Assembly (NCBI GenBank): GCA_014706295.1
Contig: JACSVZ010000016.1
Location: forward strand, 5,313,168 to 5,377,167
Length of the DNA: 64,000 nucleotides
Reading direction: 5' to 3'
Origin: Lycocorax pyrrhopterus obiensis
Lineage: Eukaryota; Chordata; Aves; Passeriformes; Paradisaeidae
The notes beneath the pieces were generated by a model. That model made no database searches. It saw nothing but the letters and a program-made list of their open reading frames with translations, and was not told the DNA's origin. Made by a program: the position numbers and the translations under genes. Positions 38,601 to 51,000 of the stretch are shown here, in pieces. How positions within the stretch are numbered: the stretch's first letter is position 1; each line of letters opens with the position of its first letter.

Positions 38601-40395
38601 TCTGCAATTCAGCGTCTCTCCTGCTTGATTTTGCAGAAAGGTCACAATCGCGAGTTCATGATTTTATACTTTGCTGCCACAGAGACAAACAGCAACACAA
38701 ATTCAACACAAGTTCGCTGCAGGATAAACGGCAGCAAGAACCACATTGTTGGGGGAAACACATTTAATGCACACAAATGCAATCACCACAAAATATTGTG
38801 CAGAAGAAGACCTAAGAAGAAAAGTAAGGGCAGGGAATCCCTTTCCCCATGCTACAAATGCCCTCTTCTCAAAAACCCAGTTGCCAATTCAATCGTGGGA
38901 TGCACCATCTTATTTTTGATAGTTACTTTTAAGGTAGACCATAGCAAATGGGAAGAGTAACCACCTCTGACATAGTTGCAAGTTAGTGGCATGTTTCCTC
39001 TACAGTTTTGATTCCTGTTGCAGAGATTCTCTTTCCTTAAACCTCTGCAAGAGCTCCAACACGTCTGTGTTAGATGCAGACAAAATCAAAATCCTCAGTA
39101 TAAACCCCCAAGTAAGGAAACGCAAGGCAGATCACGAGGCGCACTAAGGACAGGTAAACTCAAGCAATCTGCCCATCACACATATAATGTAGCACACTCA
39201 CAAACATGCATTTTTTACTTTTCGGCTAAAAGGTGCAGACAACTGAAAACAGAAAAATAAATAGAATTATTAACGTAATACAGAAAAACCCAAGCCTTAC
39301 AGGACATTGAGCTAAACACAACAGAGACAGCCCCTCCAACAAGGTCCTGATGCTGCAGTGATGGCCCTACAGCCCTCCCCTACAGAAAGCCCAAGCTGAC
39401 CTGACTTTTTCTTTGCATGTACGTATAATCACAAATAATCTGTTTAGTAATAACATCCTACTCTTCTCAGTTTATATTCAGGGGATGAAGTTATGGTGCC
39501 TTAAGCAGAGATCTTAAAAGGACCCTGTTCCATCCAGTACCCATTGATCATCTGGGCCTAAAAAACATAACTTCATACTTGGAAGATTCCAGTGGGCAAG
39601 GAACCAAACGCTCTCTTGCGATCACCCACCCACTACATCCCTCTTGATCCTCCCTGGTTCAGAGCAACAGGAAAAAACAGGTGCCTCTTCCACCCTCCCA
39701 GATAAAGGCACACCAATGAACCGGTCTGTCACCAATACATTGCTGGAATACTCGCCTCCAGGTGCAGAGGCGCAATTGGAATTTCTCCTCAACCCTCCTG
39801 GCCCCCTGTGAAGATCAAGATGCAGTACCCAGGACTGTCCTCCCAGCACAAGGCCAAGGGGACACCTGAACGGGCAGTACCTGTGGGCAGAGCTGCCATG
39901 GCCCAGGCAGAGCAATCCCTACTTGCCTGCAGGAGGAGTGAACGAGCTGCCTTTTACTGAGTGCTGCCAGAGAACACTCCTGGCACTTCACTGCACAGCC
40001 CAGGCACTTCCCAGAGCAAGGCGCAGAGGTGAGGAGCTATCCAGCAGCTCCTTATCTTTTCTGTGGACATAAGGTGCAACACAAAGCACTTGAGAGCTTG
40101 AGTGTGACCACCCACAGTAAAAAAGGAGCTTGATCGTTTCAAGTGGTCGCCACTGGCTGAGCAGACAGAGTGCTCTTTCCTCAAGCTCAACAGCTGCCCT
40201 GACCTGTATGTTTTTCAAGTCTTTCCTGAGACACTGAGAGTTTTTGCCCACCACACACGGTGGAGCTGACACCCCTCAGCATGGGAATACAGACCTGCCT
40301 GTGCTCAGCCATAAGGAAAGGTCCACAAGTATCAGGGAGAAAAAAAACCCACAAGAAGAGAACTGACTTCGCTTTTCTGCTAAAAAATCAGGGGG
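35611..40395. other. Non-coding intron, nothing recognised
   Basis: Unique, AT-rich sequence. The longest open frame, 179 codons at 38421-38960 plus, has a hydrophobic stretch followed by a Lys/Arg-rich stretch but no family resemblance, and length alone does not make it a gene. Confidence 0.55.
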
Positions 40396-40450
40396 AAAAA
40401 AAGAGAAAAAAAAATAGACAGGAAGTCTCTTTTTTCCTTTTTCTTTTTTT
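40396..40450. repeat. A-run/T-run imperfect hairpin
   Basis: An A-rich arm (40396-40419, ending in AGAC) is followed by a 5-nt loop, AGGAA (40420-40424), and a T-rich arm starting with GTCT (40425-40450). The arms pair imperfectly over about 24 bp. Probably low-complexity DNA. Confidence 0.7.
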
Positions 40451-41149
40451 AAGCTGTGTACAATATTAAAGAACACAGAGAACCAAAGTCATTTTGAACA
40501 CAAGACAAAAGCCATGAGAGAATAGCAGGCAGTTTGTTGTGGCACAACTATCAGCTACAAAGCACCACTTGTTTTCTGTGTGCTAAAAATACTGTGATGA
40601 TTAACAGCAAGGACCAAGGAAAAAACAAATAATAGAAGAATAAATGACGTAATGATGTTAAAAAAAAAGAAAGCATGTGACATTTCAACATTTACAATAG
40701 GATCTGAACAGACTTCAGTTGTCTGCAGCATCATCCATGTTTGAGGTATCCTGAAGAATTTGACAGAGGGTGGGTTGGGCTGGTACTACTGTGACCAAAG
40801 GCAAATGGAACAGGCATTAGTCACTATGAACAGCACACAAATATTACAGCTGGTTTTCAGTATGGGAAAAAACTCTGCAAGTCTACACAGCTCTTTTGAA
40901 TATAATGGCGAGCACAGCATGAGGACACTGGTGATGGACAATTTTTCGTGCTGAGGCTATGAGCTCAAATTCTTCCCCGAGTGTCTGCTGTGCTGGCTGG
41001 CTCCTCGGCAGTCCTTGGGGACACTTCCCTGGGGACAGTTGTGAGGAATGTTGGAGAGCCTGTCTGTGCTTGGGAAGTTCCAGGCAGGCTGACTGCTGGT
41101 GGGGCTGGAACATTTTACCAGGACAAAAGAGAATTTCTGTCCCCTTCAG

Positions 41150-41830
41150 GTCACTGAGTTCTTTAATTATGGCATAGGCTTATACAGGCACACCTGAGCA
41201 GGAGGAGGGGATGGACACAGGCCTGGGTTGCCATGGTACCACTGCAGTGACCCTGGCAAGGTCCCATTTGAACACCACCTCAACTGGCAAGGCAGCACCA
41301 GCCCAGGCCCCAGCTCCTGCAACTGGAGATGAAGCAGGGACAGTCACCTCTAACACTTCCTTTGCTGACCAGCTGGCAGAGACAGACTTGTATGATGGCC
41401 CTTCTTACACCATGAAGGGTAGAGACACACACAAACCCAGGGCTTTTGCAGCCTATCTGTACCTCTTGCCACGTGCCCTGCTCTGGCTCCAGCACAGAGA
41501 AGGGACAATCCCACACCTCTCCCTGAACAGAGGCAGACCCCCCAGCCTCTTTCCTGTACCACATGAGAACCAACCTTGCCACTCCTGGTCCTGCCACTCA
41601 CAGCAGCACAGCACAGGCAAAGGATGTATATCCTTCCTTGAGCCCTTTCTCTGGACCTCTGAGGCCTTCCAGGCCGAGCACAGCATGAGGACCCAGAGGG
41701 CAGCCAGCACAGGGGGTGTCCATGCGTGTCCCCGTGGGAGCAGGGGACAGGCCCAGCCCGGTCACCTGCCCCATGGAACCACCCACTGCTGTGCCCTCCA
41801 TTAACAAGATAAAGGCAAGGATGGGTCACA
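41150..41830. other. GC-richer block with overlapping long open frames, no recognised gene
   Basis: Composition rises relative to the surroundings, and open frames occur on both strands (197 codons at 41211-41804 plus, 159 codons at 41350-41829 minus). Neither product shows a domain, signal peptide or familiar motif, and both overlap in antisense, as expected where TA-rich stop codons are scarce. CpG remains low, unlike the 54-kb island. A lncRNA exon is possible but unsupported. Confidence 0.4.
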
Positions 41831-42359
41831 CCAAAACCTGCAGAAGCTCTGGATCACACACCGACAATTTAAGGCAGCTGAAAGTACAGAGACAACCCTA
41901 CACCCACAGCCAGTACTCAGATCTGAGCAATATCTGCATGGACAAATTTCTGTCTGTGATCACCATCCTGCACAAGGCCGTGATGTGGCAGTAAATACAA
42001 GAACACTGTTTAGGGAGTGGCTGAAGAGTCTTACATGTTTGTCATCATTAATTGCAAGGTTTTCATCAGTTAAGGATTGCCTTAAAATGTGAGCAAGAAA
42101 TTATGGCTGAAGCTGTTTCATAGAGATTTACAGAGAGAGAAATTACTACATGCACAAATCCATGGGCTTTGAAAGTTATGCTGGACAAAGGCAAGAGGAG
42201 CAAGAGAAAGAGGAAGCATTGATTGTCATGTCCTACTAGTGCACAGAAAATCTTCTAACAAAGCAACTGGGTTAACAAGCTATGAACCAAGTTGTCTTGT
42301 TTTACTAACTTTAAACCAAGTGTTTCCTATCAGGAATGGCAAAGTATTTTCTGCAGACA

Positions 42360-42900
42360 TTTATTAAACCTGTCAATCCTCTACTTTGAGATTGCATTTA
42401 AAGAACAATTAAATGATAAAAGGTTTTTTAATTAGATTAAAATTAATCAAAAGAGGTGCAGGGGGTGAGGAGGTAGTTTATTGCTTGCATTTTAGATGAA
42501 TCACCTCTTTTTACCAGGGAAAAAAATTAATTAAAAAAAATAAGGATCAATTTGGCAAAAGGTAAATTATTTCACCTGATTTTCTCTCTTAGTATCTAAA
42601 CTAAGAGTCTATTAATCCCTGTGGTGTACAGGATATTCCAATGTGTCTGTCTAGTTTCACATACACTTAACAAGTTTCTGTTTGGATATGGCCTTGGCAT
42701 GAGACTAAATGCGACCAGAAATGACTCGCCTCCATGTAGACAGTAATGCTCAGCAATAATGGTCTCTCATTTACTTTGGAAAAGCATCTGAAACTCTAAT
42801 GACAGCTCTCCCCCTGGCAAATGGTGCAAACACAGCAAATTGCTTAGGGAAAAAATCATTTAATCAGTGTTTTACTGGTTTTCATCTTGAAGAGAGCAAT
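42360..42900. promoter_or_regulatory. Candidate conserved non-coding region rich in TAAT sites
   Basis: 42420-42460 has a string of homeodomain cores (TTTTTTAATTAGATT, AAAATTAATCAAAAG). Further non-repetitive DNA with ATAATGG, CTAATGACAG and ATCATTTAATCAG follows to about 42900. Composition resembles developmental enhancers, but only alignment could establish this. Confidence 0.25.
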
Positions 42901-43339
42901 ACATGATCCACATAAAAAGGTAACATAAACTATTACAAATTACTGGATGATTAGCCCAGCACAGGCCAAATTTGTTAGGCAATCAAAGTCTGTGACTTAA
43001 TGCCACTGCTCTACAAGAGACAAGCCTAGAACTTGTAGAAGCAGAACTAAGAGCCCCTTCTGAGAGCACAACAGGGTGGTCACATCATGAGGATCCAGCC
43101 TCCCTGCCCAGCATGCATCCAAAGGAACTGCAACTCTGAGCAGAGCAGTGAACTGCATTCCTTTGTCCCTGTGCAGCCACATCTTCTGCCACCTGACTGC
43201 CAGGGACTTGTCTCCCAGCTGACACTTTCTCCTTCACAAACCTGTCTGCTCTTGCACAGCTGGGTTCCCACACTCATGGACTGCACTGCAGGCTGGAAAC
43301 CGTAGTCTTGGTCTTGTGTATGCAAAAATCCATGGGGAA

Positions 43340-43434
43340 TACTAATGGATTTAGAGCTAGACACACACACACACAGTTTGCAGGAGTAGGGTCTGTGTTA
43401 GAACACAGTTAGACACTCATCAAATCCATTAGTA
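43340..43434. repeat. 95-bp inverted-repeat element flanked by TA (MITE-like candidate)
   Basis: TACTAATGGATTT at 43340-43352 is repeated in perfect inverted form as AAATCCATTAGTA at 43422-43434. If the outer TA dinucleotides are the target duplication, the terminal repeats are 11 bp, the arrangement of a Tc1/mariner-type miniature element. The interior contains (AC)7 and a small hairpin, CTGTGTT-AG-AACACAG. A perfect 13-bp inverted pair at this spacing has a chance expectation of roughly 0.1 per window, so coincidence remains possible. Confidence 0.35.
43361..43374. repeat. (AC)7 microsatellite
   Basis: There are seven consecutive AC units, preceded by TAG and followed by AG, inside the inverted-repeat element. 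Confidence 0.95.
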
Positions 43435-46400
43435 CAATCAGCAAGTTAAAGCTCTTGATGACATCCCATCCACAGAAGCTGTACGATGATGTTATGATGC
43501 TCATGGCTCACCGTTAATGAGGAACCAAGCAGAGGGTCTATGCTGTGTTTCTGAGAGGCATCATTCTCACCTTTAACACAACAAAGTCTGGGAGCACAGG
43601 CTGCTCTCAGGAGCACTCCAGGATCTCTGCTGAATGCAGAAAGCTCCATCCAAAGCCCTAACAGGTATCCCAACCCAGCCCTTCAGTAGCCAGTTCAGCC
43701 TGGGCACAAAGGAGAGTGGAGGAGCAATGGCAGCACTGCCTTGCTGAAGAGGCAGAGCAAATTTCTGCACATTTGTCATCCTAGTTTATTACTTTACTTA
43801 GCACATGGAGGCCTTAGAAGGGAGTGAGAATCCCATGTCTTATTCCTCTCTTAAATTTCTAAAATCTCTGTGAATCAATCAAAGGAGAAAAAAAGACTGA
43901 AAAGAAAGTAACTAGTTTAAGAAAACAGCTGAAAGCCAACAGGTAAGTCCAGCTTACTTCACCCATCCCACATAAAGCTGCTGAACTCCTGTACCATTAC
44001 AATCTGATTGTCAGCTTGGGCAGAGCAGAGTGGCTGGAGCCTGTGACAAGCCTGCAGTGACACAGATGATACTACCACAGCCAGAGAACCCCTCCAGCCC
44101 AGGGCAGTGTCAGCACTTTGCTGTGTTTCAGGGACCCCCAGGTTTATGGGGCTGTTTTTCAGCTTGTCACTGCTGAAAAAAAACCTTTGCAAGAGATGGA
44201 AATGAAAGAAGCAGCTCTTAGTAGCAGTAGTTGTCCCTGCAGGAAAAGAGCAGCAGCTGTCACACACATGGATGGCACAGCAGGGACAGTATCTCAGAGT
44301 GTTTGGTGGCTATAGGACACAACAAAAGGCTGAACATCACTTGCAGAGTCTCTCTGCCTGAGAGCAGCTCTGGAGATCACAACATCCCTATGTTTCTGTA
44401 CCTGCTCCATGAAGGCTTCTTTTTTTTTTTATGCAGAGGAAGTACTTAATCATAAAACCTGTTTTCACTTGCCTTGCTGAAAACCTGCTCTGTGCTTCCT
44501 TCAAACTAGTCAGAGTAGCAATCAGAGGCTGCCAGCACAACAGGCTGGCATGTAAATACAGCTCCAAGCTGTCCCAGGGCAGGGAAGCTCAGGGTCCCAG
44601 CTGGGACCATGGCAGAGCGCAGCCCATGCTCCATGGAGCAGGCACCAGCAATGCAGACACCACACAGCCCTGCAAGGACTCTGGGGACCCCCCAGCAGCG
44701 ACCTGGGCTCACAAGCAAGGACCTCAGGAGTACAAATGCTGTACATCCAGTAAGAGGCAGTGATTAATCACACAGCTGTATGCTGTGGGAGTGGAAATGA
44801 AAAGCCTTTTATTGGCATCCTCATTATTCAGTGATAATTAGAGCCCAGTGTGCCATAAACTGCCCCCAGATTTTATTTTTACATAGAGAAGGTAAATTCA
44901 CTGCTTCTTCTACAGATGTCCTAGCATCTCTTCAGTTAGCCCCCAAGTATAAAGGAAATTGGAAATGCAATGGCATAATTAAATCCAATACAGAATTAAA
45001 CAAACCTTTACCCACTCTGTGCTTTTCAGGGAGATGGGAAAGGGAGAGCTGTTGCTTAAATTATTCCTGCAGCTTTACTTGGTTAGTCTCCAGCAGCTCT
45101 AATCTGTCTCATTTGTGATTTCTCCCAACTGCAGGAGACACACTGGAATTGCCAGAGAAGATCAGCTCACCAAAACATTTAGCCCTGAATTCCTGCCTCT
45201 GGCAGCTGCCTGACTTCTAACTTGCACTGTACAGCTAACAAAAGGTATTTTTTTGAACCAGGATGTCAGCTTGTAGCCTCAAGCTTTAAATTTACATCTT
45301 GCCCCCACCTTTCCTCCTAAAGATATACACTGTCCTTTACACTCTAGTTATGCTGGTGTACCTTTCGCTGGCTTTCCCAAAAACAAGACACAGAAGGAGT
45401 TTCTTCCCCAACAAGAGAGATGTCATGAGGCAGATCCCAGGGTTCAGAGGGCTGGGATGTCTTCTAGGAGTTACAGACAGCCACTGAAGAGAGACTCAAA
45501 GCACCTGGTGACTGAAATTACACCTACAGCTGTAATTCTCTACCACACTCCTGGCCTTGCCCACGGTTTTATATAAAAGGAGTTTATTACCACATTTCCT
45601 CACAAAGCAAACAAGCAGCAATTTCTGATTAAAAAAAAGAATCTTTAAGCTTGACAGTATCCAAATAAAAGCCACTCCTAGCTTTTGTGACAGAGCACCA
45701 ATCCCACTCCCAAAGTGCCCAAGGCACCTCAGGAGGGCCAGGGACGGGAGCTGGTCTGTTCCCCTGAATGCCTGTAACATTCCTACAGTCACTACACAGA
45801 CAGCACTGCAAACATGCTGCTGCTGCTTCAGCACACTGAAAGTGAGTGAAGCAGACTCGTACTGATAATTAGATATCACTAAATACTGATTTGGGGTAGG
45901 AAAGAAGCTCAAGACTTCTCAGATCTAATTTAAAAGCCAGTGCAGTAATTTTCTGTCACTTCCCTGCGCTCATTTGACATGCCAATCACAACAGGTGAAG
46001 AACCACATTTCCATTTTAATGTAATTTCAAATAACAACAGCACATTATTGCTGAAGAGTGATTAGTACCAGCACTTCCATCACAAGCTAAGTGGCACAAT
46101 ATTACTGCTGAAGTTCAGCTTTCTACTAAAGCTTGTGGAGTGATCACTCCTACAGAATCTCTAAAGTTCTTACACTGCATTCAGTGAGGAGAGTGACTCT
46201 CTGTACATACATCATTGTTAGAGCTGAGCAGGTTTATAAAAAAGCAACCCTTTGTGAATTACTGTATTAACTCAGCAGAGAGGAAAAAGCCAGTTTGCAT
46301 GGATTCTACTGAAAAAATCAAGTAGTTTCAGTTCCATTAAACTATTACATTCTTGAAATCGTAATTTTATCATTAAGTCTAATACACTGAGCAATTTACA

Positions 46401-47927
46401 ACAGAACCTGGCTGGGATGTTCTGTACAATCTATGAATATTCAGCAGCAATTTGAACCTTGAGCTCCCCCTTGTGCCACGCAACCAAATTACGAATAGAG
46501 TAATTGGGGTTTCCTTTACTGCCTTGGCTGGTGGGGATTTTGGGAGAGTGGATACAAGAACGCTGGAGCAGACCCTGCCCAGCCCATCCCCACACAAGTG
46601 GTTAATATCACATATAGCACCTGACTGGGAAAAAAGACTAAGGTAGGTAAGAACAAGGGGCTTGTACTTGTGCTCAGCTCACAAAAGTATGAATATTTCA
46701 TAATGCTACTGACACATCAAAATGCAGCTGCAGCTTAATGCATGTGATACATGTGACATGCAAAATGTAGGATCCAGGTTCACTCTCTTCAGGGATTCCT
46801 TCATTTTGACCAAAACACTGTTTGTGACACATTTTTCAATGAATATTTTTTCCCTGAATCCACATAATCTGAGGCATATAGTGCTACATAAAAATAGCTT
46901 CTGAAAAACCAAGTGTCACCTCCAACCTGAGCCAGTCTAATTTTTTAAAGACAGTGAACACCACGGGCAATAACTATGTAGACAACAAATTAGATTGCTC
47001 CAAGGACAGTCTTTGAGGCCAGTCATTCTAAACCCTCATTCCAGATTTATTCTTTTACTCTAAAGTAATAGCTCATCTATGAATTGATAAGGAAAATACA
47101 GGCTGGTTACATTAGTTCTGCTACACTGTGGGTAACTAATGCTGACACCTGAGCGCTCCAAGAATTACAATCATCCATTTCACTAACAGGAAAGTGTTTC
47201 TTCAAGCAAAGTTCCCTGTTTGAAATATTTCTGTTTTTCTCATAAGGAAAATCTGTGCCTGTAACTGAGTTTAGCTTATAAACCACATACAAATAAAAAC
47301 CACTTAAAGGTGACACTGGTTAAAAACCAAACTAATGCACATATAAAATACATCTTAAAAATGTGTATCAAGAACTTTCCTTACACCAGAGATTATATCA
47401 AGATGAAATGCTGCTCACCTTACCACCAAAAAGGAATTAGACTTCAGCAATTGCATTTATATTGAAATATGGAAGAGCTGTGTTTATTGTAAGTCTGTAG
47501 TCTGATGTTTTGCTGGGCCTTCAAGCACAGCTCTGCACAGGGCTGCTGTAAAGCTGCTTTTCCTGAGATTGATTCCACTCTCCTGCCCTGCTTTCTGAAC
47601 CAGGGGCTCCCAGCATAAAGGCAAGGGAGTTGACATGAGTAGCCTTCGAATATCCTCCTAGGTTTTGAGTTTTTTTGTTTTGTTTTAATAATTTCCCTAA
47701 TTTTCCCATCATTATCTATGACAATGATTTTCTATTTTTTCTCAGACACAGGTACTGATTTGCACTGGGCTGAATGCAGATCCCCATGAAATGAGCACAA
47801 ATTAAGCAGCTTCATTAGATGAGGATTCCTCATTTCCAATTTGGGGTTTTTTGGTGATCTTTCAGGCAGTCTTAATCCAGTGGATATGGGCAATATAGAT
47901 TTAATAATCACACACGGTTTCACTCAG
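43435..47927. other. Non-coding intron, nothing recognised
   Basis: Unique sequence with moderate GC near 43540-43760 and 44570-44720. The stretch at 44790-45010 is AT-rich with TAAT-like sites and could be another conserved element, without stronger evidence. No RNA gene or mobile element was seen. Confidence 0.55.
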
Positions 47928-48075
47928 AATGTTGCCTGGCACTATGTCAAATGCCTTACAGAAATCTAAATGTATTAACAGAATTAACTTTATCAAACTT
48001 TTGCGCATGCCAACAAAAATCCAGCATCAAGATTGTCTGATAAGATGCTGTTTAGAAACCAGCGTTCCCTGGAAT
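47928..48075 (-). mobile_element. Decayed non-LTR retrotransposon (CR1-like) reverse transcriptase fragment
   Basis: Minus-strand translation of 47937-47972 gives HLDFCKAFDIVP, which is the reverse transcriptase motif A block of CR1/L2-type LINEs (typical form LDLCKAFDTVPH, with the catalytic Asp). Upstream, in another frame, residues resembling the preceding block (a Cys/Leu-rich Leu-Ser-Asp-Asn-Leu segment for the usual Cys-Leu-Thr-Asn-Leu) appear around 48020-48065, so the copy is frameshifted. No longer open frame continues it. It is an inactive ancient remnant, oriented opposite to the CR1 3' end at 55.7 kb. Confidence 0.7.
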
Positions 48076-51000
48076 TATGTCTCCACCTCTAGGTCCCATA
48101 CAATCCTTCCTTACTGCAAGTATCAACTGCTTGAAACATCCCACTCACTGATTCTGGAACAGTGACATTTCATGAGCTTTTCCTCTCAGGTTTTCCAAGC
48201 AGTGTTTGACAAGTGAAACCATTTCTGTGACCTTACAGACAGAACTTGACCACAGGGGCAGCCCCTGGAGAGCTACAGCGCCCACCAGGGTCAGACCCTG
48301 CTCCACCCTTCAACAATTCCATTTGTACGTCAAGCCTAAGCTGTGCATGTGGTGGCACATCTTGTGTATAGAAACAAAGGAAAGGGTAAAAGCAACCACT
48401 TTTCATGGCAACCAAAGTCTGCCCTGTATTTTCAGGAATTGGGTTCCCTTCTACCCATCTTTTACATCCTCAGCAAATTAAAGCAACCTCTGTCAGGACC
48501 ATGTCTACTGCACATGAAACTGCTGTTTCCCTTTGTCTTGCAAAACATATTTGTTGCATTTCTTCAAAATAATGTAATTCTAGCCTAATTCTGCTACTGT
48601 AAAAATTCAGATAGTCAGACTTCCATTGATATCAGGAGGGCACCTGGCTAAACCTGATTGGTTTTACCTTTTTCTCTACTCTTCCCTGGGATGTGTGTAC
48701 CTGAGCCTCTTGTCCTTAGTGGGGAAATAGCTGAAATTTGAATGTTTCTGTGTTCCCACGTGCTGTCTCCAGGAAGGATCAGGACCGGGCACACCCTCTA
48801 TTCCTAAGCATGACCCTTCTTTGGGTGCTGTGGTCAGCACTGCAAAAATAGTTCAATGACACACACACTGCTACAAGTTTCAAGAAACCTGATGAGTGTG
48901 CAGATTTAAATATTTAAATACAACCAGCACACTCCTCCTTCCTCTTACTCCCTCAACCATCATAAGGAAGAATGTCTTAGCTCCCACGTGCCACAACTTT
49001 TCCCACAGCTCATTCTGCCTTCACAACTGGAGTCTATCAATCACTGTTCACAGCAATAAAAGATCAGGAGGATATATTTTGAAAATTTAAGAATGCTTAG
49101 ATTTAAAAAAGTTTCTTCTCCTTCTTTATTTTCCATAGCAAAGTAGAGACAGAGAAGAAATAAAATAGAAGTGCTTGCATAATCAGAGAAAAAAAAAGCT
49201 ACATAAAATATAATTTTTTACATTTTCTGTCCTCTCTCTTGTTCAATGCTAAATGAAAAATAACCCCCCAAAACCTTGTCATGAAGAACTACAAAATTGG
49301 GATTTTTTTGCTGTTGTAGTTGATTGGGCTTGCACATCTGTGAATTAAAAAGAACTACCATTTTGGGAGCACATTTATCTCTTCTGTTGAAGATGTATGG
49401 TAGTTTTCAGACATCTGTTTTTTGATAAAAAAAGAAAAAAAACATGATCAAGCGCCCTTGCTTTCTAAAAAGACCACAAGAAAAGGCTGACCATTAGATG
49501 GCCTGGACACATAAACTGAAATTAAACTTGTGAAACTTCAGCTCGAGAGTGTGTGTTTCTGGGAGATAAACATGTAATACGTTATAACAAATCAAAGTTA
49601 ATCTATTGTTATCTCTCTTTTATTTCATCAGCTCTTTGGATTAGACTACACAGCTTCACCACTATGCACTAGGAATTGAGTAGATGGAAAAATCTTTTTT
49701 ATTATTCTTACTTTAAAGAATACATTTTTCAAAGCCTGATTATAAATCCTTGGCTGGCAGGAATTACTACCATAAGTATTGTGTAAGAAATATATTCTCA
49801 GCACAATGCAAAAGGCTTTCACGGTGGATTTGAGGAAAGTAATGAAAATTAACGTTAAACCTGAAACTGGGCAGACACTGCACCTTTCCACACCAAGTCT
49901 AATAGCTTACCTTCATATTTGCATACTGGCCATTATTTGGTATTTTTAGCTACAGAGCAGGTGCTTTTAGACATTTTTAATGCATCTGCATATTTCTGCC
50001 TGTCATTGCACTGTAGTGCCTTAAGTCTAAAAAGGAAAATGGCATCAACGCTACCTCAAATCACTGCCTGTGGAACATTATCAACAGTGACTATGCCACC
50101 CTCCTGTATCAGAAAACAAGTTTCAATAGCACCTGTGGTTTACCTGTCCCAAAACAGTGCCCCACACCTTGTGGGTGAAACAGTGCAGGTGGGCACAGCT
50201 GCCTGCCTGTGCGCAGGGGATGCTCCCCTCCACTTGCCTCTTCCCATAAGACTCTGATATGACCAGGAAAGATCGAACGGCACACGGTGTGGGGCCTGTC
50301 CAGCACCTCTGGCAGACTTTAGCAGCCCCCAACAAGGCAGTGACTGACCACGCCACAGTTCAGGGAAGCGGGGAACAGAGATAACCCCACAGACCAGCTC
50401 TGTGTGCACGCACAGCCCACTCTGCTGAGAACGGGCACGCAGGGGTGTCTCAGTGGTGTCACTTAGTGCTTTGTGTCCTGCTGCTCTACACTGGGCACTG
50501 GTAAAGCCACACTTAGCACAAACTGACCAAAGAGTTACAGAAACAGTGGATAAAAAGGACCAAGACCACTAGGAAACTGACACCAAATGGAATTTTTTGC
50601 TTTCACTTACTAATTTTCTTCAGCCTTCTCTCCTATTGTTCTTGGCCCTTTTATGAGCTCCTCTGGACTGTTACTTTTTGTGCTATCTGCTTATAATTGC
50701 AGGCAGTGATGAAGTGGAGAACTGCTAGCAACTGGTCTGCTGGCTCAATAATGCAATCTCACATATGGACGAACCCTAAAAAGCAATCTATCAAAAGAAG
50801 AATAAACCTCCCCTTTGTCCCAGGGGCAGAGACAAGGTTTTATTAAAAAAGAAGGAGGGGGTTATGGGTGAATGTCTTTGTTGAGAATTTTTACAATTAT
50901 ATTTCAGTTTTCCTCTCAACACTGAACTGCCACTTGCTCCCACATCTCCTGGGTGTTTTGCCTGTGTAAAACAACAAAATGCAAACAGGCCAGTTTTAAT

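Noticed and set aside
38421..38960. 179-codon plus-strand frame with a hydrophobic stretch and a Lys/Arg-rich stretch
   Set aside because: It resembles a membrane protein only superficially. No family match, no promoter or splice context.
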